Assembly: GCF_014649875.1 (NCBI RefSeq)
Contig: NZ_BMTW01000010.1
Span: forward strand, 197,031 to 254,889
Source of the DNA: Streptomyces rubiginosohelvolus
Lineage (GTDB): Bacteria > Actinomycetota > Actinomycetes > Streptomycetales > Streptomycetaceae
Length of the DNA stretch: 57,859 nucleotides
Direction of reading: 5' to 3'
Positions 10,127-19,267 of the stretch are shown in pieces (positions within the stretch are counted from its first letter, which is position 1; each line of letters begins with the position of its first letter). The position numbers and the translations under genes were made by a program. The notes below the pieces were generated by a model that made no database searches, was not told the DNA's origin, and saw only the letters and a program-made list of their open reading frames with translations.

Positions 10127-10930
10127 TCAGGCGCTCGCCGGTTCGGGCTGCTCGGGGGCGTCGGCCGTCGCGTTCCCGGCCGCGGCCTCCTCGCGGTCGC
10201 GCTTCTCCCGGCGTACGAGAATGATCCAGCCGACCGGGACGGCGGCGACGAACAGCCACCACTGGACGGCGTAGGCCATGTGCGGGCCGATCGATCCGTC
10301 GTCGGGGCGGGCGATCTGCTCGGGCAGATCACCCGACGGCGTGGGCTCGGTCTGCTCGATGTATCCGCCGAGGACCTTCCGGGACAGCAGCTGGGACTGC
10401 TGCTCGCTGTTGATCAGCATCACCTGCCGGTCCGGCAGCCCCGCCAGGTCCTTGATGCCGCTGCTGCCGGTCGTCTCGTCCGCCTTCAGACGGCCGGTGA
10501 CGGTCACTTCGCCCCGGGGCGCGGGCGGCACGTCGGGGAACGCGGTCTGGTTCGGCGCGGCCGGGACCCAGCCCCGGTTGACCAGCACCGTGCCGCCGTC
10601 CTTGAGGTCCAGCGGGGTCAGGACGTGGACGCCGATGCGATCGTCGTCCGAGGTCCGGCGGCGGACGACCACCTCGTGCCCGGTGTCGAACGTGCCCGTC
10701 GCGGTGACCGTCCGCCAGTAGTCCGAGCGGGGGACGGTGTGCCCGGGGGAGGTGAGGTCGGTGACCGGGACCGGCTGCGCTTCGAGGTTCCGCGAGATCA
10801 GCGCGTTCTGCTCGACCCGGTGCTCGTGCTTGTGGAACTGCCAGAAACCCAGCTCGATCATCGTCGGGATCAGCGCGAGGCCGAGCAGGGTGAGGATCAC
10901 CCACTGCCGGGTCAACAGGAAGCGGTACAC
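10127..10930 (-). CDS. SURF1 family cytochrome c oxidase assembly protein
   Basis: 267 aa from GTG 10930, giving an N-terminus YRFLLTRQWVILTLLG typical of actinobacterial SURF1. An upstream TTG (10945) would sit across the -10 box. One N-terminal (about 9-30) and one C-terminal (about 215-235) transmembrane helix flank an extracytoplasmic domain containing FWQFHKHEHRVEQN, VLVNRGWVP and a terminal WWLFVAAVPVGW helix. The family helps insert heme a or copper into cytochrome aa3 oxidase. A short basic-acidic tail follows. Confidence 0.9.
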   Translation of the reverse strand: MYRFLLTRQWVILTLLGLALIPTMIELGFWQFHKHEHRVEQNALISRNLEAQPVPVTDLTSPGHTVPRSDYWRTVTATGTFDTGHEVVVRRRTSDDDRIGVHVLTPLDLKDGGTVLVNRGWVPAAPNQTAFPDVPPAPRGEVTVTGRLKADETTGSSGIKDLAGLPDRQVMLINSEQQSQLLSRKVLGGYIEQTEPTPSGDLPEQIARPDDGSIGPHMAYAVQWWLFVAAVPVGWIILVRREKRDREEAAAGNATADAPEQPEPASA

Positions 10931-10936
10931 CCCATG

Positions 10937-10942
10937 ACCGTA
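10937..10942 (-). promoter_or_regulatory. -10 box for leaderless SURF1 transcript
   Basis: Minus-strand TACGGT is followed by six bases and then the GTG of the SURF1 gene. There is no ribosome site. The transcript should start on the G of the start codon. Confidence 0.5.
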
Positions 10943-10977
10943 CAACCGGGGTCATGGGGTGCGGCACTCAGGGGTGC

Positions 10978-10995
10978 TGCCGGGCAAGCCCGGCA
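10978..10995 (-). terminator. Short hairpin after zinc-ribbon gene
   Basis: TGCCGGGC and GCCCGGCA form an 8-bp perfect inverted repeat with a 2-base centre. It lies between the end of the zinc-ribbon gene and the SURF1 promoter and is likely a terminator. Confidence 0.4.
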
Positions 10996-11008
10996 ATGAG
11001 GTGATCCG

Positions 11009-11242
11009 TCACACTTTGTCCACGATGCCCGCCTTCCCTTCGGCGCGGGCGCAGTGGGCGCCGCAGTACCAGTGCCCGTCGGCCTCGACGCCCTGCCCGA
11101 TCACCTGGACCCGGCAGTGCTCGCAGATCGGCGCCATGCGGTGGATGGCGCAGGAGAAGCAGTCGAAGACGTGCACCGCACCTTGTGCGTGCACCTCGAA
11201 GGACATGCCGTAGTCGTTTCCGCAAACCTCACAACGTGCCAT
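11009..11242 (-). CDS. Small zinc-ribbon protein, conserved in actinobacteria
   Basis: 77 aa. Two CxxC knuckles (CEVC at residues 4-7, CEHC at ~40-43) and further Cys/His (CFSCAIH, WYCGAHC) suggest a two-site zinc-binding fold. There is no HTH or enzyme motif. Homologues are short uncharacterised proteins of Streptomyces and relatives. It stands alone downstream of the exonuclease gene with a 63-base gap. Confidence 0.8.
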   Translation of the reverse strand: MARCEVCGNDYGMSFEVHAQGAVHVFDCFSCAIHRMAPICEHCRVQVIGQGVEADGHWYCGAHCARAEGKAGIVDKV

Positions 11243-11305
11243 GCGCCACAGGGTGGGACGCCCGGCGCCCCCGGGCGAGCGGCTGCCGGGCGAGTCGTGC
11301 CCGGT

Positions 11306-12331
11306 TCACTCCGATGACGGGGTCGCCTCCGGTGGCGGCGGGGACGCCTGCTGCGGCAGGACGGCCCCGTCGGCGGGGGCCACATCGCGCAGCAGATGGG
11401 TGAAGGCGCTCTCCTCCAGGATCGGCGTGCCGAAGGACTTGGCCTTCTGCGTCTTGGAGGTGGCCGCGTCCGGATCGTTGGTCACCAGCAGACTGGTCAG
11501 CCGCGACACGCTGGTCGCCACATGGAGCCCGGCCTCGATCGCCCGGTCCTCCAGCAACTCCCGGTCGATCGAGGTGTCCCCGGAGAAGGCCACCCGCATC
11601 CCCTGCTGGAGCGGCTTCTCCTTCTCGTACCGCCCCGGATTGGGATACGGGCAGGCCGGCCGCTTCCGCGAGGGCCGCCAGCCGTTCGGCTGCCGCGAGG
11701 TCTGATACCCGACGCGCGGGGTGACGGGGGAGTCGGACCACTCGGTCAGCGGCCGGCACTCCAGCAACGGCAGCCGCACCCCGCCCCGGGCCGCCGCGTG
11801 CAGACTCGGCCGGAACGCCTCGGCCAGCACCCGGGCGTCGTCCAGGGCGTGGTGGGCCTGCTGCTGGACGACCCCGAAGTGCGCGGCGAGGGAGGCCAGC
11901 TTGTGGTTGGGCAGCGGCAGCCGCAGCTCCTTGGCGAGCGCGATCGTGCACAGCCGGTGCTCGACCGGGGCGACCACGGATGCCCGGGCGTACTCCCGGG
12001 CGATCATCGACCAGTCGAACGCCGCGTTGTGCGCGACGAGCACCCGGTCCGCGAGCCGCGCGGACAACTCCTCGGCCACCTCGGGAAAGAGCGGAGCCCC
12101 ATCGAGCACATCGCTCGTCAGCCCATGGATCCAGACCGGCCCGGGGTCGCGCTCCGGGTTGACCAGCGTGTACCAGTGGTCCTCGACGTTGCCCAGGGCG
12201 TCCAGCCGGTAGACGGCGGCGGAGACTATCCGGTCGTCGCGGGCGAGGCCGGTGGTCTCCACGTCGACGACCGCGTACCCCTGGGGGTAGGCGGTCGGCC
12301 ACGGTGCGGCTGTCTGGCGGTCGTCGAGCAT
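11306..12331 (-). CDS. DEDDh 3'-5' exonuclease with C-terminal BRCT domain
   Basis: 341 aa from ATG 12331 (GTG 12337 is two codons earlier). The exonuclease domain (about 10-180) shows VVDVETTGL (D and E ligands), a second motif in VLVAHNAAFDWSM, and HHALDDARVL (H and D). A Pro/Arg-rich linker leads to a BRCT-like domain (GMRVAFSGDTSIDRELLEDRA ... FGTPILEESAF; about 245-315). It is the DNA polymerase III epsilon-like class found singly in actinobacteria, probably in DNA repair. Minus-strand TATTCT lies just upstream with no ribosome site, hinting at a leaderless mRNA. Confidence 0.88.
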   Translation of the reverse strand: MLDDRQTAAPWPTAYPQGYAVVDVETTGLARDDRIVSAAVYRLDALGNVEDHWYTLVNPERDPGPVWIHGLTSDVLDGAPLFPEVAEELSARLADRVLVAHNAAFDWSMIAREYARASVVAPVEHRLCTIALAKELRLPLPNHKLASLAAHFGVVQQQAHHALDDARVLAEAFRPSLHAAARGGVRLPLLECRPLTEWSDSPVTPRVGYQTSRQPNGWRPSRKRPACPYPNPGRYEKEKPLQQGMRVAFSGDTSIDRELLEDRAIEAGLHVATSVSRLTSLLVTNDPDAATSKTQKAKSFGTPILEESAFTHLLRDVAPADGAVLPQQASPPPPEATPSSE

Positions 12332-12442
12332 GGTCACAGAGAATACGGGCCGCGACTGACAGTGCCCCATTCGGCCGGGTGGGCCAGGTCTGGAGTGGCA
12401 TCGCGGAACTTGCAACTCCGTTTCCCGCCCGCCGCCTTCGGG

Positions 12443-15037
12443 TCAGCCGAGCGCGGCCACCAGGTCGCCCGCGGCCAGCCGGTCGAGACCGCAGCCGTCC
12501 ACCGGACCGGGCAGCAACCGGTAGACCGTGCCGCTCACCTTCTCCGGGGCCGCGTCCCCGTTCACCACCGCGAGCAGCACCCGCTTCCCGGCCGCCGCCC
12601 GCTCCACCGCGGCGACCCCGTCCCCGTCGCCGGACCCCGTACCGTGCGGCTCCTCCGCGTCCGGGGAGCGGAGCGTGCGTATCCGGCCGGCGAAGGCGGC
12701 CGTGTCCTCCCCGGCCCCGCGCCGGTAGCGCACCAGTCCGTGCCTGCGGGAGACCGCCACCTCGTCGGTCCGGGCCGCCGCGTGCCACACCGCCAGGTCC
12801 CACAGCGTCGTACGCCCCGCGGAGAAGTACTGGTACAGGTCCCGGCCCGCCCGGCCCAGCTCGTCGATGTGCCGGCTCACGCTGTGGTGGCCCGCCGACG
12901 GCGGCAGATGCAGATCGGTCCAGAGGAAGGTGCGCCGCTCCACGTCCACCACCATCGGCACATGGACCCGGGAGTGGCCGATCAGGTCATAACGCTGGCG
13001 GACGGTCCGCGGGTCGAAGTGCGCGACGCGCCCGGCCACCGACGGCAGCGCCATGAACCCGGCGAACGCGTCGGGCAGCAGCTCGAAGGGCATGTTGTTG
13101 TAGCTGAACACCACCGGCATCGCGAACCGCACCCCGGCCCGGGTGAGCCCGTCCAGGTCCAGGTCGGCGTACTCGCTGGCGCCCCTCGGCGCGGGCGCGG
13201 AGGTCAGGTCGCCGGAGTGCACGGCCACCCGGTTCCGGTACACCAGGTTCGTGTAGTCGCAGAGCCCGAGGTACGTCCAGTCGGCGTCGAAGAAGGCCAC
13301 CGACAGGTCGAGATCGACGGTCTCGGCGGGCGGCTGCATCCAGTGCAGGAACATCCGCAGCACCTCGCCCCCGGGCAACGGCTGCGTACTGCCCCGGGGA
13401 ACCGCGACCAGCGCCTTGGCCGCCGCGCTCTCGGCGGAGGGCACGGCGAGCGCGGCCAGCCCCTCGTCGAGCACCGCCAGATCGAAGCGGGACGCGGTGG
13501 AGAGTCGTCGCAGCACCTCGCGCTCCAGCAGCGCGCAGACCCGTTCCACGGTCGGGGCGGGCAGCGGGGGACGGGTGTCATCCAGGGTGTACGAGTGCGT
13601 CACCTGGCCCCGGGGGAAGAAGACCCGCCGCCCGCCGGGAACGTCACGGATCCTCAGCCGCCCCAGCGCCGCCAGCAGCGGGCCCGGCCCCGCACCGGCG
13701 AGCCCGTGCTCCAGCACGCCGGCCAGGGCGTCCGGCAGCGTCCCGTCCCCCTCCAGCCGCAGCACCTGGTCGAGCCGGCGCAGCAGGGTGCCCGGGCGCT
13801 GGGCGAGGAGGGCGATCACGGTGCCGCTCTCGCGCGCCGCGAACGCCTGCTCGACCCGCCCGGTCCAGGTGTTGGCTTTGAACAGCGCCCCGTCCGCCCG
13901 TACGGCGAGCGGGTTCTCGGCCGCCGTACGGACCAGGGTCGCCGCGAGCGGTTCCGACACCGTGGACACATGCGTCGCCCGCAGCACGGCGAAGGCCAGG
14001 GCGGCCCGGGGGTGGCGGGCGTGCTGCTCGTTCGGGTGCAGCGTCTCGGCGGCCCGCTTCCACCGCTCGGGGTGCCGCAGGACGTCCTCGACCAGGGCGG
14101 AGGGGTCCAGTCCGTCGAGTACGCCGAGGAGTTCGCGCCGCAGCCCGCGCGGCAGGGACCGGTGCCGGGGGGTGTCCAGCAGGTCGGCCCCGCCGCCCGA
14201 CCACACGGCGAGCAGCCGCAGCACATCGGTGGCGGTGGTCAGCCGGGCGGGCAGGACCGCCCGCACGGCGTCCCGGGTCCGCCGGTCCCGCAGCAGCGTG
14301 CCCAGGACCAGCGCCTTCGTCTCCCGTACGGGAATCTCCACCGGCAGCCATCCGAGCCCCGCCGGAGTGTGGGCCAGCAGCGTCACGACGTCGTCCCGGT
14401 CCTGCGGAGGCAACGGGGTGCGCCGTGCGAGCAGCCGTCCCAGCGCCGTGACCGCGTCCGCCGCCGCGTCGGTGCCGAGGGCCAGCGGCTGCACCGGCCC
14501 GGCCGCCGTGTCCACCCGTCGGCGCGGCGGCGCGGGCCTCAGGAACGGGTCGTCGTCGGCGGTGCGGCGGTGGCAGACCGGACAGCCGGAGTAGTCGGCG
14601 CCGTCCCAGCACTCCCGGCACACGAGGTGGGCGCAGGGGGCGACCGGGTGCACGCTGCCGACCGTGGAACAGAGCACGCACGGCTGGTGCGGCCACTGGA
14701 GCAGCAGGGTGAACACCCGGTCCACGTACAGCTGGAGCGTGTCGTCCGGCACCGAGGCCGGGAAGCTGCGGAAGAGCGGCATGTGCGTACGGTCCGCGCC
14801 GAGCTCGGCGTCGATGTGCCCCACCAGCCGCTTCCCCGCGTCGGCCAGTCCGGCGGGCCCGAGCCACGCGAGGGCCGCGTGCAGAGCCGGTGTGAGGGCG
14901 AACCCGCGGTCCAGGAGTTCGGCCTCCAGGGCCACCAGCCCGGTCGTGGTCGGCGGATCACCGGGCCGGTGCCCTGCCTCCCCGACGTACACCGTCCGAA
15001 GACGGCGGAGCAGCACGGACGACAGCGACGGCGACAC
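12443..15037 (-). CDS. RING-finger protein with TerD-like segment (MXAN_6230/SCO0854 type)
   Basis: About 864 aa. GTG 15037 is preferred to the TTG two codons upstream. A C3HC4 RING-type zinc finger occupies residues ~120-155 with the exact order CxxC, C-x-H, CxxC, CxxC. A long Leu/Arg/Ala-rich helical region (~180-520) follows. A segment near 570-760 (VDLDLSVAFFDADW, ... SYNNMPFELLPDAFAGFM) resembles TerD domains of tellurium/stress proteins. No membrane segment is seen. It matches my memory of the MXAN_6230/SCO0854 RING-domain family. Function is unknown. The gene is monocistronic and divergent from the desaturase. Confidence 0.8.
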   Translation of the reverse strand: MSPSLSSVLLRRLRTVYVGEAGHRPGDPPTTTGLVALEAELLDRGFALTPALHAALAWLGPAGLADAGKRLVGHIDAELGADRTHMPLFRSFPASVPDDTLQLYVDRVFTLLLQWPHQPCVLCSTVGSVHPVAPCAHLVCRECWDGADYSGCPVCHRRTADDDPFLRPAPPRRRVDTAAGPVQPLALGTDAAADAVTALGRLLARRTPLPPQDRDDVVTLLAHTPAGLGWLPVEIPVRETKALVLGTLLRDRRTRDAVRAVLPARLTTATDVLRLLAVWSGGGADLLDTPRHRSLPRGLRRELLGVLDGLDPSALVEDVLRHPERWKRAAETLHPNEQHARHPRAALAFAVLRATHVSTVSEPLAATLVRTAAENPLAVRADGALFKANTWTGRVEQAFAARESGTVIALLAQRPGTLLRRLDQVLRLEGDGTLPDALAGVLEHGLAGAGPGPLLAALGRLRIRDVPGGRRVFFPRGQVTHSYTLDDTRPPLPAPTVERVCALLEREVLRRLSTASRFDLAVLDEGLAALAVPSAESAAAKALVAVPRGSTQPLPGGEVLRMFLHWMQPPAETVDLDLSVAFFDADWTYLGLCDYTNLVYRNRVAVHSGDLTSAPAPRGASEYADLDLDGLTRAGVRFAMPVVFSYNNMPFELLPDAFAGFMALPSVAGRVAHFDPRTVRQRYDLIGHSRVHVPMVVDVERRTFLWTDLHLPPSAGHHSVSRHIDELGRAGRDLYQYFSAGRTTLWDLAVWHAAARTDEVAVSRRHGLVRYRRGAGEDTAAFAGRIRTLRSPDAEEPHGTGSGDGDGVAAVERAAAGKRVLLAVVNGDAAPEKVSGTVYRLLPGPVDGCGLDRLAAGDLVAALG

Positions 15038-15312
15038 GGACAAACAGGCCCCCGGGGCGGGTGAGGAGAAGGAGAGAGGCAGCGGGGGCGGAGAGTGGGT
15101 GCGCTACGAGTGTCGTAGAGGTGGAGAAGGAAGCACACCGCGGAGCCGCCCCCGCGCAAGAAGGAGCTTAGGGAGGCGTGTTGAAGGGCGCCACGTATTT
15201 ATCAGGCCGACCGACGGGCGGAGGTCCATTGGCAGAAGGTGCCAAAGTCTGCTGACAGCAGGTCTCGCATACTTGTGGGTAACAACCTCTAGCCCTCACC
15301 GACCGACGGCCC

Positions 15313-15318
15313 TACGGT
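15313..15318 (+). promoter_or_regulatory. -10 box for leaderless sterol-desaturase-like gene
   Basis: TACGGT ends seven bases before the ATG at 15325 and no Shine-Dalgarno is present. The predicted transcription start is the A of ATG. The 287-base divergent gap 15038-15324 holds nothing else recognisable. Confidence 0.55.
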
Positions 15319-15324
15319 GCTCGC

Positions 15325-16247
<923 letters not shown>

Positions 16248-16251
<4 letters not shown>

Positions 16252-16946
16252 CCGCCACCGCCGCCCGCCCCGGCTCCACCGGGGCCGACGGGCGGGCCGA
16301 GCGCTTCGCCCGCCCCGTGCTCCTCGCCTTCCTCCTCGTCGCCGCGGCCGACCTCGCCGGGCTCCTCGCCGGGGCCGAGACCGTCCATCTGGTCGCCAAG
16401 CCGCTGCTGATGCCGCTGCTCGCCGGGTACGCTGCGCTGCGCGGCGCCCCCCGGCTGCTTGTCGCGGCCCTGCTGTTCGGGTGGGGCGGCGACGTCTTCC
16501 TGCTCGCCGACAACGACCTGGCCTTCCTCGTCGGCATGGGGTCGTTCGCCGTCGGCCATGTCTGCTACCTGACGCTGTTCGGGCGGGGGGAGGGGCGAGG
16601 CCGGGCTCCCGCACCGCTGGTCACCGGGGCCGGTTACGCCGTCCTCCTCGTCGTCTTCCTCGTGCTGATCTGGCCGGACCTCCCGGCGGATCTGCGGATC
16701 CCGCTCACCGGCTACAGCCTGCTGCTCACCGCCATGGCCTGGCGGGCGGGCGTGTTCGGACCGTACGCGGCGGCCGGCGGCGCGCTCTTCCTGCTCTCGG
16801 ACGCCCTCATCGCCACCGGTATCGCGGAGTGGCCGCAGGCGCCCGCCCCCGACTTCTGGGTGATGCTCACCTACATCGCCGCACAGGCCCTGCTGACCCT
16901 CGGGGTGCTGACGAAGCGCAAGACGAAGCACAAGCCGGGGGCGTGA
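16248..16946 (+). CDS. Lysoplasmalogenase (YhhN family)
   Basis: 232 aa from GTG 16248, overlapping the desaturase stop. It has eight predicted membrane helices. Typical YhhN features are KPLLMPLLA in helix 2, LLFGWGGDVFLL with the conserved D, FAVGHVCYL, and a late GALFLLSDALIA with D. The family (TMEM86-like) hydrolyses the vinyl-ether bond of lysoplasmalogens. An intramembrane reaction on lipids made or modified by the adjacent di-iron enzyme is plausible. Confidence 0.88.
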
Positions 16947-16959
16947 GCCCAGGGAAGGC

Positions 16960-16997
16960 CCGAGGGCCCGGGGAGAACGGTCTCCCCGGGCCCTCGG
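16960..16997. terminator. Bidirectional terminator, 17-bp perfect stem
   Basis: Perfect inverted repeat 16960-16976 / 16981-16997 with loop ACGG. It lies between the convergent lysoplasmalogenase and subtilisin genes. Confidence 0.85.
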
Positions 16998-17015
16998 CCG
17001 TGCCGCGACGTGCCG

Positions 17016-18554
17016 TTACCAGCGCACCGCGTCCAGCGCGTCCACCACTCCGGCCCCGTAGAAGCCGTTGTAGCTCTTGCCGCCCTCGCAGACCGCGTCG
17101 ATGACGCCGTCACCGTTGATGTCGTACGGCTCGCCGCACGCCTTCGCGTCCGCCTCCACCGTCAGCAGCGCCTTGACCGCGGCCGGCGAAGCGTAGGGGT
17201 GCTTCGACTTGATCAGCGCCACGACGCCCGCGACATGCGGGGACGCCATCGACGTACCGGCCTTGTAGCCGAACTTGCCGCCCGGCAGCGTGGAGAGGAT
17301 CAGGCCGTTGACGGCGGGCGGCTCGGGGGTCTGGTAGACCGTCGAGTCACCGCCCGGGGCCGCCACGTCGATGATGCCCTTGCCGTAGTTCGAGTACGAG
17401 GACTTCAGGCCCTTCGCACCCGTCGCGGAGACCGTCACGACGCCCGGCAGCATGGTCGGGATGTCCGGGCAGGCGCTCGGGTCGATCGTCCGCGTGACCG
17501 GCTCGGTGTCGTTCGGGCTGGTCGTGTCCTCGATCGCGTCGAGGGCCAGGTCGTGGCGGGAGTTGCCCGCCGCCGCGACGTTGACCGTGCCCTTGCGCTC
17601 CGCGTACTTCACGGCGCGGGTGAGCGCGTCGACCAGGGCGCCCTGGTCGGGGTCGTTCTTGCAGTTGAACAGCCACGGGTCGGTGTAATAGCTGTTGTTG
17701 GTCACCTCGACACCGCGCTCGGCGGCCCAGAGGAACCCGCAGACGACGGCCTCGGTGTAGAAGAACCCGTCCGGGTTCGACACCTTGATGCCCGACACCT
17801 TCACGCCCGGGGCGACACCGGTGACACCGGCGCCGTTCTTCGCGGCGGCGATGGTGCCCGCCACATGCGTGCCGTGGTCGCTCTCGCCCGCCGCCGGACG
17901 CCAGGAGCCGGCGGTGGTGTCCGGAGCGCCCGACACACAGTTCGCCGAGGCGCGCTCGTCGAAGTTCGGGGCCAGGTCCGGGTGGGTGTCGTCGACGCCC
18001 GTGTCGATGACGGCGACCGTCACCTTCTTCGAGCCCAGCGACTTCTGGTGCGCCTTGTCCGCCTTGATCGCGGGCAGCGACCACTGGAGCGGCTCCAGCG
18101 GGTCCTCGCCGGCCTTCGCGTCCGCGGCGGCGGCCGCCGCCTGCTCGGCGGTGAGCGGCTCCGCTATCGAGCCGACGTCCTTCGTCGCCTGCGGCACGAT
18201 CGGGTTCGTGCGGGTGGCGCCCGCCGACTCCACGCCCCGTGCGCGGCGGATCGTTTCGCCGAAGGCCGGGTTCTGCGAGTGGACGACGATGACGCCGATC
18301 TGCTCATAGGCGATGACGACGGTGCCGCCGGCCTTGGCGATCGCCTTCTTGACGTCCTTCACCGTGCCGTGGCCGCCCCGGACGTTGACCACGTAGGACA
18401 GCTTCGGCCCGTCGGTCCGCACGCTCGCGGCGGCCTGCTCGCCGGTGGGCGCCGCCGTGGCCGTCGCCGTCGGCAGGAAGCCGATCGAGGCGGTCAGCGC
18501 GAGTCCGACGGGCACCGCGAGTGCGCGGGTCCGTCTCGATGCCAGATGAGCCAT
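17016..18554 (-). CDS. Secreted S8 (subtilisin-like) serine protease
   Basis: 512 aa. A signal peptide spans residues 1 to ~35 (RR-containing n-region, Ala-rich cleavage area ATATAA). An I9-like propeptide follows (~50-110). The catalytic domain has Asp in VAVIDTGVDDTHPD, His in DHGTHVAGTI and Ser in GTSMASPHVAG. The C-terminal DINGDGVIDA loop looks like a dockerin-type calcium site. There is no cell-wall anchor or transmembrane tail, so it is probably secreted free. A GTGGAG ribosome site precedes the ATG. Confidence 0.93.
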   Translation of the reverse strand: MAHLASRRTRALAVPVGLALTASIGFLPTATATAAPTGEQAAASVRTDGPKLSYVVNVRGGHGTVKDVKKAIAKAGGTVVIAYEQIGVIVVHSQNPAFGETIRRARGVESAGATRTNPIVPQATKDVGSIAEPLTAEQAAAAAADAKAGEDPLEPLQWSLPAIKADKAHQKSLGSKKVTVAVIDTGVDDTHPDLAPNFDERASANCVSGAPDTTAGSWRPAAGESDHGTHVAGTIAAAKNGAGVTGVAPGVKVSGIKVSNPDGFFYTEAVVCGFLWAAERGVEVTNNSYYTDPWLFNCKNDPDQGALVDALTRAVKYAERKGTVNVAAAGNSRHDLALDAIEDTTSPNDTEPVTRTIDPSACPDIPTMLPGVVTVSATGAKGLKSSYSNYGKGIIDVAAPGGDSTVYQTPEPPAVNGLILSTLPGGKFGYKAGTSMASPHVAGVVALIKSKHPYASPAAVKALLTVEADAKACGEPYDINGDGVIDAVCEGGKSYNGFYGAGVVDALDAVRW

Positions 18555-18901
18555 GGGTTCTCCACATCATCCGTGCCGAACGACCGGACACCTGGCGTGT
18601 TCGGTCGCGTACATGACGAGTGAAGCTATCGCTGATCATCCCGGCGCATCAACGTTTACGGGCAAGTGAGTTCGAAGAGTGACCGATGCGGCCGAATGTG
18701 AACGGGTGACGCCCCGCCAACCGGCCGAACGGCGACCCCTCCGGGAAGGCGAACGAGAAGGCGAAAGACGCGGTGAACCGCTTCGTCGTGCCCTCCGTGC
18801 CGTTGTCCAGGAGGTACATCACCGTCCCCCGCCGGCAAAGAGGCCTCCCTTTGGCACCCAACGTCCCCCAGATCACCGCACCCGCGTCGCGAGGAGATTC
18901 C
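18555..18901. other. 347-base divergent intergenic region, protease / symporter operon
   Basis: Holds the promoters of both flanking genes. A minus-strand TAGCTT near 18630 is a possible -10 for the protease. On the plus side only the ribosome site GAGGAG at 18891-18896 is clear. I see no further gene, repeat or RNA motif. Confidence 0.4.
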
Positions 18902-19267
18902 GTGGCTACCGATGCACCGCCCCCCGAGGGCACATCGCCCACCGGGCCCGTACAGCCCACCACCGAGGCGTTCGTCGCGGAGCAGTCGAGCCCGGAGTTC
19001 GCCGACCTGCGCCGCTCCTACCGCTCCTTCGCCTTCCCCCTGACCATCGCCTTTGTGACCTGGTACCTGCTCTACGTCCTGCTCTGCAACTACGCGGGCG
19101 GATTCATGGCCACCAAGGTCGTCGGCAACATCAACATGGCGCTCGTCCTCGGACTCGCCCAGTTCGCCACCACCTTCCTCATCGCCTGGCTCTACTCCCG
19201 GCACGCCGCGAGCAAGCTCGACCCCAAGGCCGAGGCCATCAAGTCCCGTATGGAGGCCGACGTATGA
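18902..19267 (+). CDS. DUF485 small membrane protein, symporter partner
   Basis: 121 aa from GTG 18902, six bases after GAGGAG. A Pro/Thr-rich N-terminus (1-35) is followed by two transmembrane helices (~48-72 and ~82-105) of the DUF485 family (RRSYRSFAFPLTIAF, QFATTFLIAWLYSRHA) and a charged tail. DUF485 genes (yjcH in E. coli) commonly precede acetate symporter genes. Here the two overlap by ATGA, so they are co-translated and likely co-functional. Confidence 0.88.
   Translation: MATDAPPPEGTSPTGPVQPTTEAFVAEQSSPEFADLRRSYRSFAFPLTIAFVTWYLLYVLLCNYAGGFMATKVVGNINMALVLGLAQFATTFLIAWLYSRHAASKLDPKAEAIKSRMEADV

Noticed and set aside
11396..15064. Very long open frame (over 1200 codons) antisense to the exonuclease and RING genes
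   Set aside because: High-GC third positions create long antisense frames. Its composition is Arg/Pro/Gly-rich with no domain, and it opposes two well-supported genes.
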